Assembly (NCBI GenBank): GCA_026014735.1
Contig: JAOZHT010000001.1
Location: 496,001 to 560,000 of the forward strand
DNA from: Candidatus Bathyarchaeota archaeon
Lineage (GTDB): Archaea > Thermoproteota > Bathyarchaeia > Bathyarchaeales > Bathycorpusculaceae
Direction: 5' to 3'
Length of the DNA stretch: 64,000 nucleotides
Within the stretch, counting starts at the first letter, position 1. Every line of letters begins with the position of its first letter. The notes beneath the pieces were generated by a model. It ran no database searches and had not been told where the DNA came from. It worked only from the letters and a program-made list of their open reading frames with translations. Below, one piece after another: positions 1 to 12,019 of this stretch. A program made the translations under genes and the position numbers.

Positions 1-2687
<2,687 letters not shown>

Positions 2688-2814
2688 ACTCTTACCTCAA
2701 AACTAAAAATAGCACGCTGAAAAACAGTAATAGAGCCGATTTAATATGATTGTGTGACTTCAAAGCGAAGGCACAAGTCTCTGGTCAGCCCAACAGTGGC
2801 ATGCGGCGAGAGGG

Positions 2815-4269
2815 TCAGGGGCCCTGTTTTTTGTTCGGTTCAGCTGTTTTGGGAATCAGGATAGCTGCAACCAAACCAACCATCGCAAATGTGACCATAA
2901 CAATTAATGCTAACCCGAATGATTCATTATTTGGAAGAACCGAACTGATTAGAACCGAGCCGACAATTGACACACCCATCGACGAACCCAAATTTGAGAT
3001 GCTTCTAGATAAGCCTGATATTTCGCCTTGATCTTTTTCGGGGAAAGCGGACTGGACAACGGTAACTGAGGAAGTAAGCATTATTCCCACGCCGGCGCCG
3101 ATGAGAAATAACCCGGGCAGGAAATAGAAAATCGATGACACTGCACTGGCCAGTGCAAGCAGCAGAAGTATACCTATGATCGTTAAGATGAATCCTCCGC
3201 GTATGTTGAGGCGCTGAGAGCGTTTCTTTGCTAATCTTCCAGCTAAAGCGGAAGTAAATAGGACGCCGATGGTGGAGGCAGTTAAAATCAAACCTGTTTC
3301 GATGGCGTTGTATCCGCGTATTGTCTGCAGGAATACTGAAATAACAAAGAAGCTTCCCTGCAAAATCAGCCATTGAATGTTTTGGGTGACTAAACCCAGG
3401 TTGGATATTTTGTTGTGTAAAATATGGGTTTGAAGTAGGGGTTCTTTGCCGATTCTTTCCCTGTGCCGAATGGAGAGGTAGAATAATATGTTGGAGGCTA
3501 TTCCCGCGATTAGGAAGATTAAGAAGGGAGATATGCTGCCGGCCGGGATTATTACCGTGTTGTTTATCGTCACGTTCGCGGAGGATACAAACCAGCCGTA
3601 TGTAGAGGTGGTTTGAAGCCCTAAAATAATCAGCAGAAAACCCGCCGCCGAAAGAATAGCGCTAAGGAAATCAAAATGGTGCTTGGGCCCGGTTCTGGGC
3701 GGCTCCACAATCCGCAGGCTAAGAAAGATAATCGCTATCACAACTAGAACCTGCAAAATAAAGGAGGCGCGCCAGCTGATCGCGGTCGTGACTAAACCGC
3801 CGATGAGGGGACCCGCAGCCGAGCCGATTCCAGCTGCGGCGCTGACGATGCCGAAGTTTTTGGCCCTAGCCACCCCGCTGTAGGAGACAGTGACCAGTAT
3901 GTACACGGGAGGGATTAGAAGCGCGGAGCCTAAGCCTTCAAGAAGCGAATAACCAAAGATGAGGACGCCTACTACAGGCGCCAGCGCCCCAATCAGCGCC
4001 CCAGCCGCGTAGATGCTTAAGCCAATCAGGAAAATCTTTTTGCGCCCAGCTATATCGGTGAGTTTGCTGCCTGGAATCATCAAAGCCGCCATGGTTAAGG
4101 TAAAGAAGGTTATGGCAACCTGCACGCCTGTAACGGTGGTGCCCAAATCGGTGGCTATGTCGCTTATGGCCACGTTCATGTTTGAGGCGGCGTAGCTGCA
4201 GATGAACTGCGCTAGGGCTAAGGGAAGAATAATTGAACTAAACAACCCAGCTTTTTTGGCGCTGCCCAC
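2815..4269 (-). CDS. MFS multidrug-type transporter (DHA2-like)
   Basis: This 484-aa protein is strongly hydrophobic with about 14 predicted membrane segments, the size and layout of the EmrB/QacA (DHA2) branch of the major facilitator superfamily. Motif A-like residues follow helix 2 (PGSKLTDIAGRKKIF), and a motif C-like stretch (SAAAGIGSAAGPLIGG) lies in helix 5. It is therefore probably a proton-driven drug or metabolite exporter in the cytoplasmic membrane; the substrate cannot be read from sequence. The start is GTG at 4267-4269. It lies downstream of, and in the same direction as, a small membrane protein gene, but about 150 nt separate it from the next gene, so it may be transcribed alone. 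Confidence 0.85.
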   Translation of the reverse strand: MGSAKKAGLFSSIILPLALAQFICSYAASNMNVAISDIATDLGTTVTGVQVAITFFTLTMAALMIPGSKLTDIAGRKKIFLIGLSIYAAGALIGALAPVVGVLIFGYSLLEGLGSALLIPPVYILVTVSYSGVARAKNFGIVSAAAGIGSAAGPLIGGLVTTAISWRASFILQVLVVIAIIFLSLRIVEPPRTGPKHHFDFLSAILSAAGFLLIILGLQTTSTYGWFVSSANVTINNTVIIPAGSISPFLIFLIAGIASNILFYLSIRHRERIGKEPLLQTHILHNKISNLGLVTQNIQWLILQGSFFVISVFLQTIRGYNAIETGLILTASTIGVLFTSALAGRLAKKRSQRLNIRGGFILTIIGILLLLALASAVSSIFYFLPGLFLIGAGVGIMLTSSVTVVQSAFPEKDQGEISGLSRSISNLGSSMGVSIVGSVLISSVLPNNESFGLALIVMVTFAMVGLVAAILIPKTAEPNKKQGP

Positions 4270-4423
4270 GTCTGTTGCACTGTCCTAAAAAGTAAGTTAT
4301 ACCTCAAAGGCCCTTAATCACTTTCAAACTAGGGACTTAACTTCTTAAGCCTATGTGAGTGTGCCTACACAGCCACTTGCTAGCCGCCCAGAATCACTAA
4401 GGAACCGATAAGGCAAGTTTTTA

Positions 4424-5212
4424 TTAGCCTACGAGTGAGTAGGCAACCAAAAGCAAAGTATACGATATTGCCCCCGCCAAAAAAAGAGCTAAAAACCTTT
4501 TTTGGCCCCTTGTGGGAATTTCATCTTTGATAGCCATGTAGAGAATGGACCCTGAAACGAAGGCTAAAAGCAGATATGCCGCGGCTGTTTTTTCGGGGAA
4601 AACAACAGATGCAGCCCAGCCAAATAGGGGGATAGCAGAGGCCAGATACCGCCCATTTCTGGTGATATATGAGCCATAGTTATCCGCCAGGGTGTTATCG
4701 GCGATGAAGAGATGCAGAGCAACCGCGAAGGTGAAGAGTACCCCGCCGATGACGCTTGCTTTGTACTCGAAAAGCAAGATATAACTCAGCACGAACTCTA
4801 AAAACGCTAAAGCTGCAAAGTGAACAACGTAAACGCCCTTTGAACTCTTACTTTTCTGGGATGCGCTATCGATGGTTTTCTGGGAGGTCACAGCCAAATA
4901 TTCAAGCGAGAAAAAAATGAGAAAACCAACAAACACAACCAGGAACAGGGATTCTTCGTAAACATATCGGGTTTGGGAGTCCGCGATTTCTTTGATGAGT
5001 TCGTTGGAGGAGGCAATGTTTGGGATTAAATCGACGAAAACGTAAGCGGCGATTATGCCGCCGAAGACGGCGATGATTCTGTCTTTTCGGCGCCCCGCGT
5101 AGAGACGGATCTTGAAGGACAACACGGTTACAAAGGCAAAGGCTACTGCGGCGAAGAATGCGGGGATTTGAGCCCAATCAGCACCGGCTATAATGGTTAA
5201 AGGGGAAAATAT
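4424..5212 (-). CDS. Seven-helix membrane protein, possible ATA start
   Basis: The reading frame encodes a polytopic membrane protein clearly paralogous to the 259-aa protein at 60624-61403. Shared blocks include FGGIIAAYVF versus FGGVTATYVF, a LFLVVFVGFLIFF-type helix, and a C-terminal helix pair with FPEKTAAAYLLLAFVSG. The first canonical start is a GTG at 5125, which would remove most of the first membrane helix. Upstream codons in the same frame (AQIPAFFAAVAFAFVTVLS) align with the paralogue's first helix. The only reasonable start before the in-frame TGA is ATA at 5210-5212, placed 6 nt after GGTGA, which gives 262 aa. Function is unknown; a transport or sensory role is possible. The gene itself is well supported, its start is not. 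Confidence 0.7.
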   Translation of the reverse strand: MFSPLTIIAGADWAQIPAFFAAVAFAFVTVLSFKIRLYAGRRKDRIIAVFGGIIAAYVFVDLIPNIASSNELIKEIADSQTRYVYEESLFLVVFVGFLIFFSLEYLAVTSQKTIDSASQKSKSSKGVYVVHFAALAFLEFVLSYILLFEYKASVIGGVLFTFAVALHLFIADNTLADNYGSYITRNGRYLASAIPLFGWAASVVFPEKTAAAYLLLAFVSGSILYMAIKDEIPTRGQKRFLALFLAGAISYTLLLVAYSLVG

Positions 5213-5245
5213 GGTGGTTCACCGTCAAATAATCCGTTTAGCCTT

Positions 5246-5566
5246 CTAGAGTTTTGAGAGTATACCAAATATTGCTCCAACTACAATGAGCCAAGCCGCA
5301 AACCAGGCGCCAAGCAGCGAAGCCACTATGCCCACCAGTAAAAGCAACAGCGCGGTTCCTAGGTGCCGAACAAACTTTGCTCCTCCCGCGGCGATTAACC
5401 CCAGTACAAAGATGATTATTCCCCAGAACAGGGCTGTTAACGCAAATGCCGGATAGAAAATCAACCAAAAGATGCCTAGTGCCGCGGCGATTCCAATGAA
5501 GATTAGGAGCAGCCCGCCTATCAGGGCTAAAATGAAGCCTATAGTGGCAAAAATACGTATCATCAA
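5246..5566 (-). CDS. Small four-helix membrane protein, unknown function
   Basis: This 106-aa protein is almost entirely hydrophobic, with four membrane segments separated by very short loops; small residues (Gly, Ala) are frequent within the helices. The start ATG at 5564-5566 is preceded by GGAGGTGAA in the correct position on the minus strand, a strong archaeal ribosome binding site. It lies 33 nt upstream of the proposed start of the seven-helix protein gene, same strand, so the two may be co-transcribed. No family could be named from the sequence, and no charged or metal-binding motif is visible that would suggest an activity. Confidence 0.75.
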   Translation of the reverse strand: MMIRIFATIGFILALIGGLLLIFIGIAAALGIFWLIFYPAFALTALFWGIIIFVLGLIAAGGAKFVRHLGTALLLLLVGIVASLLGAWFAAWLIVVGAIFGILSKL

Positions 5567-5816
5567 TTCACCTCCACAATCTGCAGAAAAATCAGCACTA
5601 TTAGACTAGGATTCCTGTCTTTTTAAGGATTTTGACCTCTCAGCAGGGTAGCTGCAAGATGCCGAGTGCCAATGCATCTGAGCTTACAGCGAAAGAGCGC
5701 CTGAACATATGTTAAAAAATCCTCATTTGAACCTGACAACTTTGGTTGTGTTAACGTTGTGAAGCAAACAAATGTTTTTAAACCCACATGGGCTGAAAGG
5801 TTAATGGTGATTATGG

Positions 5817-6125
5817 TTGGTAAAGCCAGAGAAAATTTTGGGCAAAAAAGTCATTACCTTCAAAGGTATGCTGATGGGAGAAGTCGCAGGCATCGAAATC
5901 GATGAAAATAACTGGGCAATCACAGAAATCGAAGTTGCACTAGCAAAGGAAATGGAAAAAATCTTTGACATAAAAAGCGGCATGATGTCCAAGTCTGTTG
6001 TACCGTTGCCAGTTAGCATGATGGGTCCAATAGGCCCCGATAGCATCACGCTCAAACAAGAAATCTCCGACCCCAAGGAACTCCTAGAAAAAGTAACCTC
6101 GGAAAGACATAAACTAAGAAAATAA
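5817..6125 (+). CDS. PRC-barrel domain protein
   Basis: A 102-aa protein whose first 80 residues match the PRC-barrel pattern: a GKKVITFKGMLMGEVAGIEID hairpin followed by beta strands ending in LPVSMMGPIGPDSITLK. Archaeal PRC-barrel proteins of this size are usually stand-alone adaptors, and some relatives bind RNA or the division apparatus. The start is a TTG at 5817, chosen because GGTGAT (5806-5811) is a good ribosome binding site and an in-frame TGA lies just before it. The ATG at 5804 is in another frame and reaches a stop after about 30 codons. A TTTTTAAA box at 5774-5781 gives a short leader. A tandem paralogue follows 137 nt downstream. Confidence 0.85.
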   Translation: MVKPEKILGKKVITFKGMLMGEVAGIEIDENNWAITEIEVALAKEMEKIFDIKSGMMSKSVVPLPVSMMGPIGPDSITLKQEISDPKELLEKVTSERHKLRK

Positions 6126-6262
6126 GATAGCCCAATTTCTGATTCAATTCCCTGTTTCTTTAGCGTTAGCTTTAGCTACAAAGATACGGCGGAGTAGCGT
6201 GCCGTTTTTTGACTGTTGTAGCTTAAAGATGCAAACAAAGATATTTAATAACTGTTAGGCTA

Positions 6263-6595
6263 ATGGTAGTAGGTGATTTTTTGGTCTCAGCTGAAACATT
6301 GAAAGGCAAAAAGGTAATCGGTGTTAGAGGCAGCTTAATCGGTGAAGTAGAAGGAATAGAAATCAGCATGGATGATTGGAAAGTCTCTCATTTTCATGTT
6401 CAACTCTCTGATGAAGTTGCAAAGCAACTTGGTTTCAAAACGGGGTTGATCAGCGTCAGAACCAAACCGATCATTTCTTTGCCGGTAGAAGCGATTGATC
6501 ATGTCGGAGACGTCGTTACCGTGAAGAATGAGATAAAGGAACTAAAGGATCTTGAGCATGCGGAAATGAGGGTCTCCGGTCCCCCACCCGTCTAA
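6263..6595 (+). CDS. PRC-barrel domain protein (tandem paralogue)
   Basis: A 110-aa PRC-barrel protein, paralogous to the gene just upstream: both share GKKVI...RGSLIGEVEGIEI followed by a strand-rich middle and a LPVEAIDHVGD segment. The TATA-like box TATTTAATA at about 6240-6249 sits roughly 20 nt before the ATG at 6263, so the mRNA is probably leaderless or nearly so. The last 15 residues are proline-rich and look flexible. With the neighbouring copy this suggests a recent duplication with separate promoters, possibly forming hetero-oligomers; that is inference. Confidence 0.85.
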   Translation: MVVGDFLVSAETLKGKKVIGVRGSLIGEVEGIEISMDDWKVSHFHVQLSDEVAKQLGFKTGLISVRTKPIISLPVEAIDHVGDVVTVKNEIKELKDLEHAEMRVSGPPPV

Positions 6596-6700
6596 CGAGA
6601 ATTTTGCCTATCTTACTGAAATCAACCATTAGATAGGTCACAGTTTTTTTAGCATCAACCAATCAGCCCAACCCAGCGCGCCACGGCTTTCTTGAAGGCG

Positions 6701-7909
6701 TCAAGCGTTGATGGAGATTGGATTAATCAACTCATGTCCCCTTTCTTTAATATGGAAGGGTATTTCCTCATATTTCCCGCTTAACTTATCCCTCAGAGCT
6801 TCAACTGAACGGGGGTTATCGGAGAAAAAGAAAACCGCTCCGCCCCCTCCAGCACCCAACGGAAAAACCTCACAGCCCACGGTCTGCGCTTCATTGGCCA
6901 TTTCCTCGGAGCCATCCATGTAATTAGCGCTGAGGATGGTTCGGATTTCACGGTAACTACGGATGCTGTTGGCTGCTTGTGTCCAGTTTCTCAGTCGCAG
7001 GGCCTCCCTAAACTCGTAAGCCAAATGCGGGGTCTTTTTTTGAAGCCCAAAACCTTCAGGGCTGGATAATGCCTCGCGCCAGACAGAGTTTACTTTGGAG
7101 CTGTTTCTTGTTTTTCCGCTGTGATAAATAGCCATATGTGACTCCAATTCCAGGTAGCTGCTTGGAGGTAAAAGTTCAGAGCGCAATGATGCTCCAAAAC
7201 CCGTAGGTGACCGGTTAGGATACCCCCAGGGGAACCAAACGTAGTCGGTGACTCCGCCGAACAGGACATTAGACTGCTCCTGCGTGCCCACAATACTGAC
7301 GCCTAAATCCTGCTCCATCCTTGAAGCCAAAGCGATAAGCTGAGTTCGACTAAACGGTTTGCCAGCTAAATCGTTTGCGAGGATACATAACCCGACGGCG
7401 GCGGTTGCGGAGCCGCCTAACCCTGAGGATTTAATGTTTGGGCGCAGATTTTCAAGAACGAACTTGACGCCGGAGAGGCTGAAGGTATCGGCGATTTTAA
7501 GCAGCCAACTCTCTTTGGTGGGCAGCACCTCGCCGGCTGCTGAGACCAATTCAAAGCCGTAGTCTCGGGATTCAACGCAAATCATGCCGGCTTCAAATGG
7601 ATATGCAGTAACCTTTGTCCCCGTGTCGATAGAGATAGCTATGGTGCGGGGGAGATTTCTGGTCCAAGCTAAAGACGGATCCGCTCGGATGTTTTGGGGG
7701 ATTCGAGGCAGACGCCATAGGGCTTGCTGGAATTCACGCAGGTCCAAACTTGAACCGGGGCCGTCGATGCGTTGGTAGGCAATAACCGCGGGTAATAAAT
7801 CGTGTTCCTGCCGCTTCTTTAGCTGACTACATAAGTATGAATCAGGTTTAGTCTCCATAGCCTTCAAAAAACCGGATAAATCGATGTTTGTAATGCCGCA
7901 TTTCGACAT
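6701..7909 (-). CDS. GHMP-family kinase (sugar kinase-like)
   Basis: This 402-aa protein has the GHMP-kinase layout: the phosphate-binding loop IKSSGLGGSATAAVG in the middle (around residue 165) and the C-terminal glycine-rich motif PLGAGGGGAVFFF (around residue 350). The combination is typical of sugar-1-P or heptose-7-phosphate kinase relatives. It probably phosphorylates a sugar or sugar phosphate in the cytoplasm, in keeping with the glycan genes that follow on the opposite strand. It runs from ATG at 7909 and diverges from the glycosyltransferase gene at 8005, leaving a 95-nt shared promoter region. An extra ~70-residue N-terminal segment precedes the usual kinase fold. The exact substrate is unknown. 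Confidence 0.75.
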   Translation of the reverse strand: MSKCGITNIDLSGFLKAMETKPDSYLCSQLKKRQEHDLLPAVIAYQRIDGPGSSLDLREFQQALWRLPRIPQNIRADPSLAWTRNLPRTIAISIDTGTKVTAYPFEAGMICVESRDYGFELVSAAGEVLPTKESWLLKIADTFSLSGVKFVLENLRPNIKSSGLGGSATAAVGLCILANDLAGKPFSRTQLIALASRMEQDLGVSIVGTQEQSNVLFGGVTDYVWFPWGYPNRSPTGFGASLRSELLPPSSYLELESHMAIYHSGKTRNSSKVNSVWREALSSPEGFGLQKKTPHLAYEFREALRLRNWTQAANSIRSYREIRTILSANYMDGSEEMANEAQTVGCEVFPLGAGGGGAVFFFSDNPRSVEALRDKLSGKYEEIPFHIKERGHELINPISINA

Positions 7910-8004
7910 TAAAGGCTTACGTTTCTGGGGTTATGTTAATTTGGTAATTTAGCGTTTGTAATAGGCATTATTAATCTGTTTTTACATTTTCACTAGCGAG
8001 TTTT

Positions 8005-8613
8005 ATGAAGGTAGTCGTTTTCTGCTGGGAGTATCCGCCGAATACTAGGGGGCAGTTAGCCAATTACGTAAAGGCGATTTCGAATCAGTTAGCCGCCCGC
8101 AACGTTGAAGTCGACGTTGTAACCTACACCGACGGCCCCTACAGCCAAACAGACGAAGCGGGCGTAAAAATAATCTATGTCCCAAACCCCATCCGAACTC
8201 ACCCTGATCTATTAACATGGGTTTTAATGTTAAATCAAGAGATCGAAAAAGCCGCAGCCAACATATACTATGATACAGGCGGCGTAGATGTCATCGATGT
8301 TTTTGATTGGCACTTTGTTCCAGCAGCCACCACCCTTAAGCTGGGATTGGGCATACCGTTTCTTTTCTCAGTTGACAGCATAGAGTACCATCGTGCTGCA
8401 GGCGCAAGTTTGCCGTTTAACATGGCGATCGAAAGTTTAGAGTGGCTGGGCATGTATGAAGCCGGCTTAGTGGGGGTTAAATCCGATTTGATGCGTGATG
8501 AAATCGCAAGGTTCTATCATGTTCCCAAAATCAAAATCCGCGTTGCCGACGCCAGTGTCCCCGATGACGCGTGCGGCTACGTTAAGCTGCTGGAGGAAAC
8601 CAAAAACGGCTGA
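8005..8613 (+). CDS. Stand-alone glycosyltransferase N-terminal domain
   Basis: A 202-aa protein that starts MKVVVFCWEYPPNTRGQLA, the same opening as the complete transferase immediately downstream (MMLSWEFPPRVIGGIS). It covers only the first Rossmann half of a GT-B glycosyltransferase, the acceptor-binding domain, and ends in a clean stop before any nucleotide-sugar-binding half. No frame after the stop continues the domain, since the next gene supplies its own N-domain. It may be a regulatory or acceptor-binding partner of the downstream enzyme, or a decayed duplicate. Only 4 nt separate its stop from the proposed TTG of the next gene, so the two are almost certainly co-translated. Confidence 0.75.
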   Translation: MKVVVFCWEYPPNTRGQLANYVKAISNQLAARNVEVDVVTYTDGPYSQTDEAGVKIIYVPNPIRTHPDLLTWVLMLNQEIEKAAANIYYDTGGVDVIDVFDWHFVPAATTLKLGLGIPFLFSVDSIEYHRAAGASLPFNMAIESLEWLGMYEAGLVGVKSDLMRDEIARFYHVPKIKIRVADASVPDDACGYVKLLEETKNG

Positions 8614-8617
8614 TAAC

Positions 8618-9829
8618 TTGACGGTTATGATGCTTTCATGGGAGTTTCCGCCTCGAGTTATCGGAGGAATCTCGCCTCACGTGTACTTCTTAGCTAGGGA
8701 CCTTGTTAAACAGGGCATCAATGTCCATGTGGTAACCTGCGATTTCCCCAACGCATCAACCGATGAGGTGATGGATGGAATCGAGGTGCACCGCATCTAC
8801 TCTTACAGGAATCCATCCCCCGATTTTGCCTCATGGGTTTACCTGATGAATGTGAACATGCAAAAAGACGCCGCTCGTCTGGTGCGGGAGCTAGGGGGCA
8901 AAATCGACGTTTTCCATGCGCACGACTGGCTTGTAGCCGACGCCGCAGTGGGGCTTAAACATGTTTTTAGAAAACCCCTCCTTGTAACGATGCATTCCAC
9001 CGAAATCGGGCGACGGGAGAGTTTGCATACCACAACCGAAAATATGATCCATGAAACCGAGAATTGGCTAACTTATGAAGCATGGCGGGTAATCTGCTGC
9101 AGCCACTACATGATTTCGCATGTTAAGTGGGCGTTCTCGCTGCCTGATAACAAGATGGTTATGATTCCAAACGGCGTTTACGCCAAAACCTACGAGGACC
9201 TCAAAGTGGAGGAGGAGTTTAGGAGCAATTTTGCGTTGCCTGAAGAAAAAATAGTTTTATTCGTGGGAAGGTTAGTTTACGAAAAGGGCATTCATGTGCT
9301 GGTTAATGCGATGCCCCAGGTTCTAAGCCAAGTCAACGCTAAATTCATCATAGTCGGCAGCGGCTACATGAAAGAGCAACTGCAAAGCATCGTCCATGGC
9401 CTCGGCTTGGACCATAAAGTCTTTTTCGAAGGCTTCATGGATGAGAATTCGCTGCTGAAACTACAGAAGATAGCGGACGTGACGGTTGTTCCGTCCCTGT
9501 TTGAACCGTTTGGAATCGTGGCGTTGGAGGCTATGGCTGCGGGGAGCCCGGTGGTGGTTTCTGACACGGGCGGCATGTCCGAAATCGTTGAACATGACGT
9601 TTCTGGAGTGAAGGTTTACCCTAATGATGCTTCATCGCTTGCATGGGGGATTAACAGGGTTCTGCTCGATGAGGGCTATCGGGGGCGCCTTAGGCAAGAA
9701 GCGTATAGGGTGGTTACGGAGAGGTATGGTTGGGACAGGATAGCTCAGCAGACGAAACGTGCCTACCACGAAGTCATGGAGGAATATGCAAGGAGCGGCT
9801 GGTCCCCGACGAAAAGTCAGCGAATTTAA
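8618..9829 (+). CDS. Glycogen synthase-like glycosyltransferase (GT-B fold)
   Basis: About 403 aa with both halves of a GT-B enzyme: the N-terminal WEFPPRVIGGISPHV loop that binds the acceptor and nucleotide sugar, then FVGRLVYEKGIHVL, and the C-terminal PSLFEPFGIVALEAMAAG donor-binding motif with the conserved glutamates. This is the GT4/GT5 type found in archaeal glycogen and starch synthases, which transfer glucose from a nucleotide sugar to an alpha-glucan. The frame is open further upstream but overlaps the preceding gene heavily; the TTG at 8618 or the ATG at 8627 or 8630 match the family N-terminus best. The debranching enzyme follows 64 nt downstream, consistent with a glycogen operon. 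Confidence 0.85.
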   Translation: MTVMMLSWEFPPRVIGGISPHVYFLARDLVKQGINVHVVTCDFPNASTDEVMDGIEVHRIYSYRNPSPDFASWVYLMNVNMQKDAARLVRELGGKIDVFHAHDWLVADAAVGLKHVFRKPLLVTMHSTEIGRRESLHTTTENMIHETENWLTYEAWRVICCSHYMISHVKWAFSLPDNKMVMIPNGVYAKTYEDLKVEEEFRSNFALPEEKIVLFVGRLVYEKGIHVLVNAMPQVLSQVNAKFIIVGSGYMKEQLQSIVHGLGLDHKVFFEGFMDENSLLKLQKIADVTVVPSLFEPFGIVALEAMAAGSPVVVSDTGGMSEIVEHDVSGVKVYPNDASSLAWGINRVLLDEGYRGRLRQEAYRVVTERYGWDRIAQQTKRAYHEVMEEYARSGWSPTKSQRI

Positions 9830-9893
9830 GCTCATCGGAACAGTCTGTGCCAACATATTTTATTATTAACGAAGCGGAAAAGTACTTTGGAGA

Positions 9894-11999
9894 GTGAAAG
9901 CTTTGGAGCTGCCCTCGATAGTGTTTAGGCAAAACGACATTTCGCAGTTTGAACAAGCCATAAAAAAAGAGTGGCTGATAACCAATGGCTTAGGCGGATA
10001 TGCCTCATCTACTGTTCTGGGATTAAACACCAGAAAATATCATGCGTTACTTGTGGCAGCTCTGCATCCGCCAGGCGACCGAACCGTCATCCTCTCGAAA
10101 CTCGACGAGGACATCGACGTCGACGGTAAAATCTACCAGCTTGGCGCAAACGATTTCCGCCATGACATTTATCCTCAGGGATACAAGTACTTAACCCAGT
10201 TCCAGGTTTCTCCCCTTCCAATCTACATCTACCGAGCCGGCGAAGTGGAGATAGAGAAATCCCTCGTATTGCCCTACGCAAAAAACGCGGTCATTGCACA
10301 TTACCATGTGACGAATTCAAGCCAAACCGACGCGGCGATCAAGGTTTATCCGCTTTTATCGTATAGGCACTATCATTACTCCATTAACAGAAAAGAGAAA
10401 CCTGTTCTATTCGATCAGAACGCAACCGAGAACACGCTTGAATTAACATTTAAAGACCCGCCCGCGTGCGTGGCAATTAAAGCGGTTGGCGGCAGCTTTA
10501 TGCAGCGGCCAGTGTGGGCTGACGGAGTCTTCTATCGGGAAGAAGAAAACCGGGGGGAATCAAGCAGCGACGAAAGCTACATTCCCGGCTTCTTTGAATT
10601 CCACGCCCCAAAAAACACTACAGCCAACTTCGCCATCGCCACCGCAGTTAACAGCAGCATGCAGGAAACCCAAACAACCCTAGCTGAATTCGGCTCAGAT
10701 GTTGCTTCGATCCAAAAAGTCTTCAGTGAAGAACTGGAAAGGCGCCGAAAAATGCTTGGCAGCGTTTACTCGTCATTGGGAGAGTTCAAAGCCACCGATG
10801 GGTTAAATTGGCTTCTGCAGGCCGCCAACGATTTTAACGTTAGCGGAGATAAAGACAAACGCTTCATCATCGCGGGGTACCAGTGGTTTGGCTCATGGGG
10901 CCGAGACAGCTTTATTTCCCTGCCGGGTTTGCTGCTTGCCACCGCAAAGTTTGAGGATGCCCGAAGCGTGATTCTAGATTACACTCATTACTGCCGCCAA
11001 GGCTTGGTTCCGAATCTGATTGATGACAAAACCGGCGAGCCCCTCTACAACACCGTCGACGGCACCCTATGGTACGTTAACTCGATACTGCAGTACGTGA
11101 AATACACCGGCGGCTACGAGTTCGTGGCGAAGGCGCTGTGGGGCACCCTCAAAGATATTTTTGAGAACCACAAAAGAGGAACCCTAAACGGCATCCACGT
11201 GGATAACGATGGGCTGCTAGCGCATGGGCCCCAGTTGACGTGGATGGATGCGGTGGTAGGCGAGAGCCCGGTGACTCCGCGGGGGGGAAAAGCCGTGGAG
11301 GTTCAGGCTTTATGGTATAATGCATTGCGTGCCATGCAGCTGTTTGCCCTCAAGTACCATGAGAAACAAGCTGCCGAAGACTACGCGGAGATGGCTGAGC
11401 AGGCAAGGGAGAGTTTCTGCGAGAAATTCTGGAACCCTAAAAGTAATTCGCTCTATGACCTTATTGACGATGCCGGCGACGCGGACTGGTCAACTAGGCC
11501 TAATCAGGTGATTGCGGGGGCGCTGGATTTTTCGATAATTGATAAAGAAAAAATCGGTCAGGTGGTCGATTTTGTGCAATCAGAGCTTCTCACGCCGGTT
11601 GGGTTGCGGACGCTCTCGCCTAAGGATCCACGTTACAGAGGCAGATATGAGGGCGGCAGGGAAGCTAGAGATCAGGCGTATCACTGCGGCACTGTGTGGC
11701 CCTGGTTGACGGGTCCCTTCACGACGGCGTATCTTAGGGCTAAAGGATACGCTGACTTCAACCGAGAATCCGCCTACAGAACCTTCATAGAGCCCCTCTT
11801 CGATGCCGAGTTGAGCCGCGGCGGCTTAGGAACCATCAACGAGATATATGATGGGGATTCGCCGTTTCTGCCCCGAGGCTGCATAGCTCAAGCCTGGAGC
11901 GTCGCGGAGCCGCTTAGGGCATACATTGAAGATGTGCTGATGATTAGGCCAAAATACGAGAAACAAACGGTGCTGGACCTCTCGGTTCAGACCCAATAG
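9894..11999 (+). CDS. Archaeal glycogen debranching enzyme (amylo-1,6-glucosidase)
   Basis: A 701-aa protein with the two-domain layout of archaeal/bacterial glycogen debranching enzymes (GH133 type). The N-terminal beta-sandwich opens with EWLITNGLGGYASSTVLG; the C-terminal (alpha/alpha)6 barrel contains WFGSWGRDSFISLPGL, TWMDAVVGESPVTPRGGKA and YHCGTVWPWLTGPF, which hold the acidic catalytic residues. It removes alpha-1,6 branches from glycogen-like glucan in the cytoplasm. The start GTG at 9894 follows TTGGAGA. The neighbouring transferase and GH63-like glucosidase suggest a local glucan synthesis and breakdown set. Confidence 0.9.
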   Translation: MKALELPSIVFRQNDISQFEQAIKKEWLITNGLGGYASSTVLGLNTRKYHALLVAALHPPGDRTVILSKLDEDIDVDGKIYQLGANDFRHDIYPQGYKYLTQFQVSPLPIYIYRAGEVEIEKSLVLPYAKNAVIAHYHVTNSSQTDAAIKVYPLLSYRHYHYSINRKEKPVLFDQNATENTLELTFKDPPACVAIKAVGGSFMQRPVWADGVFYREEENRGESSSDESYIPGFFEFHAPKNTTANFAIATAVNSSMQETQTTLAEFGSDVASIQKVFSEELERRRKMLGSVYSSLGEFKATDGLNWLLQAANDFNVSGDKDKRFIIAGYQWFGSWGRDSFISLPGLLLATAKFEDARSVILDYTHYCRQGLVPNLIDDKTGEPLYNTVDGTLWYVNSILQYVKYTGGYEFVAKALWGTLKDIFENHKRGTLNGIHVDNDGLLAHGPQLTWMDAVVGESPVTPRGGKAVEVQALWYNALRAMQLFALKYHEKQAAEDYAEMAEQARESFCEKFWNPKSNSLYDLIDDAGDADWSTRPNQVIAGALDFSIIDKEKIGQVVDFVQSELLTPVGLRTLSPKDPRYRGRYEGGREARDQAYHCGTVWPWLTGPFTTAYLRAKGYADFNRESAYRTFIEPLFDAELSRGGLGTINEIYDGDSPFLPRGCIAQAWSVAEPLRAYIEDVLMIRPKYEKQTVLDLSVQTQ

Positions 12000-12019
12000 C
12001 CCAAAAGGATGACGAGCGT

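Noticed and set aside
5804-5902. ATG start for the first PRC-barrel gene
   Set aside because: It is in another frame and stops after about 30 codons; the TTG at 5817 has the ribosome binding site.
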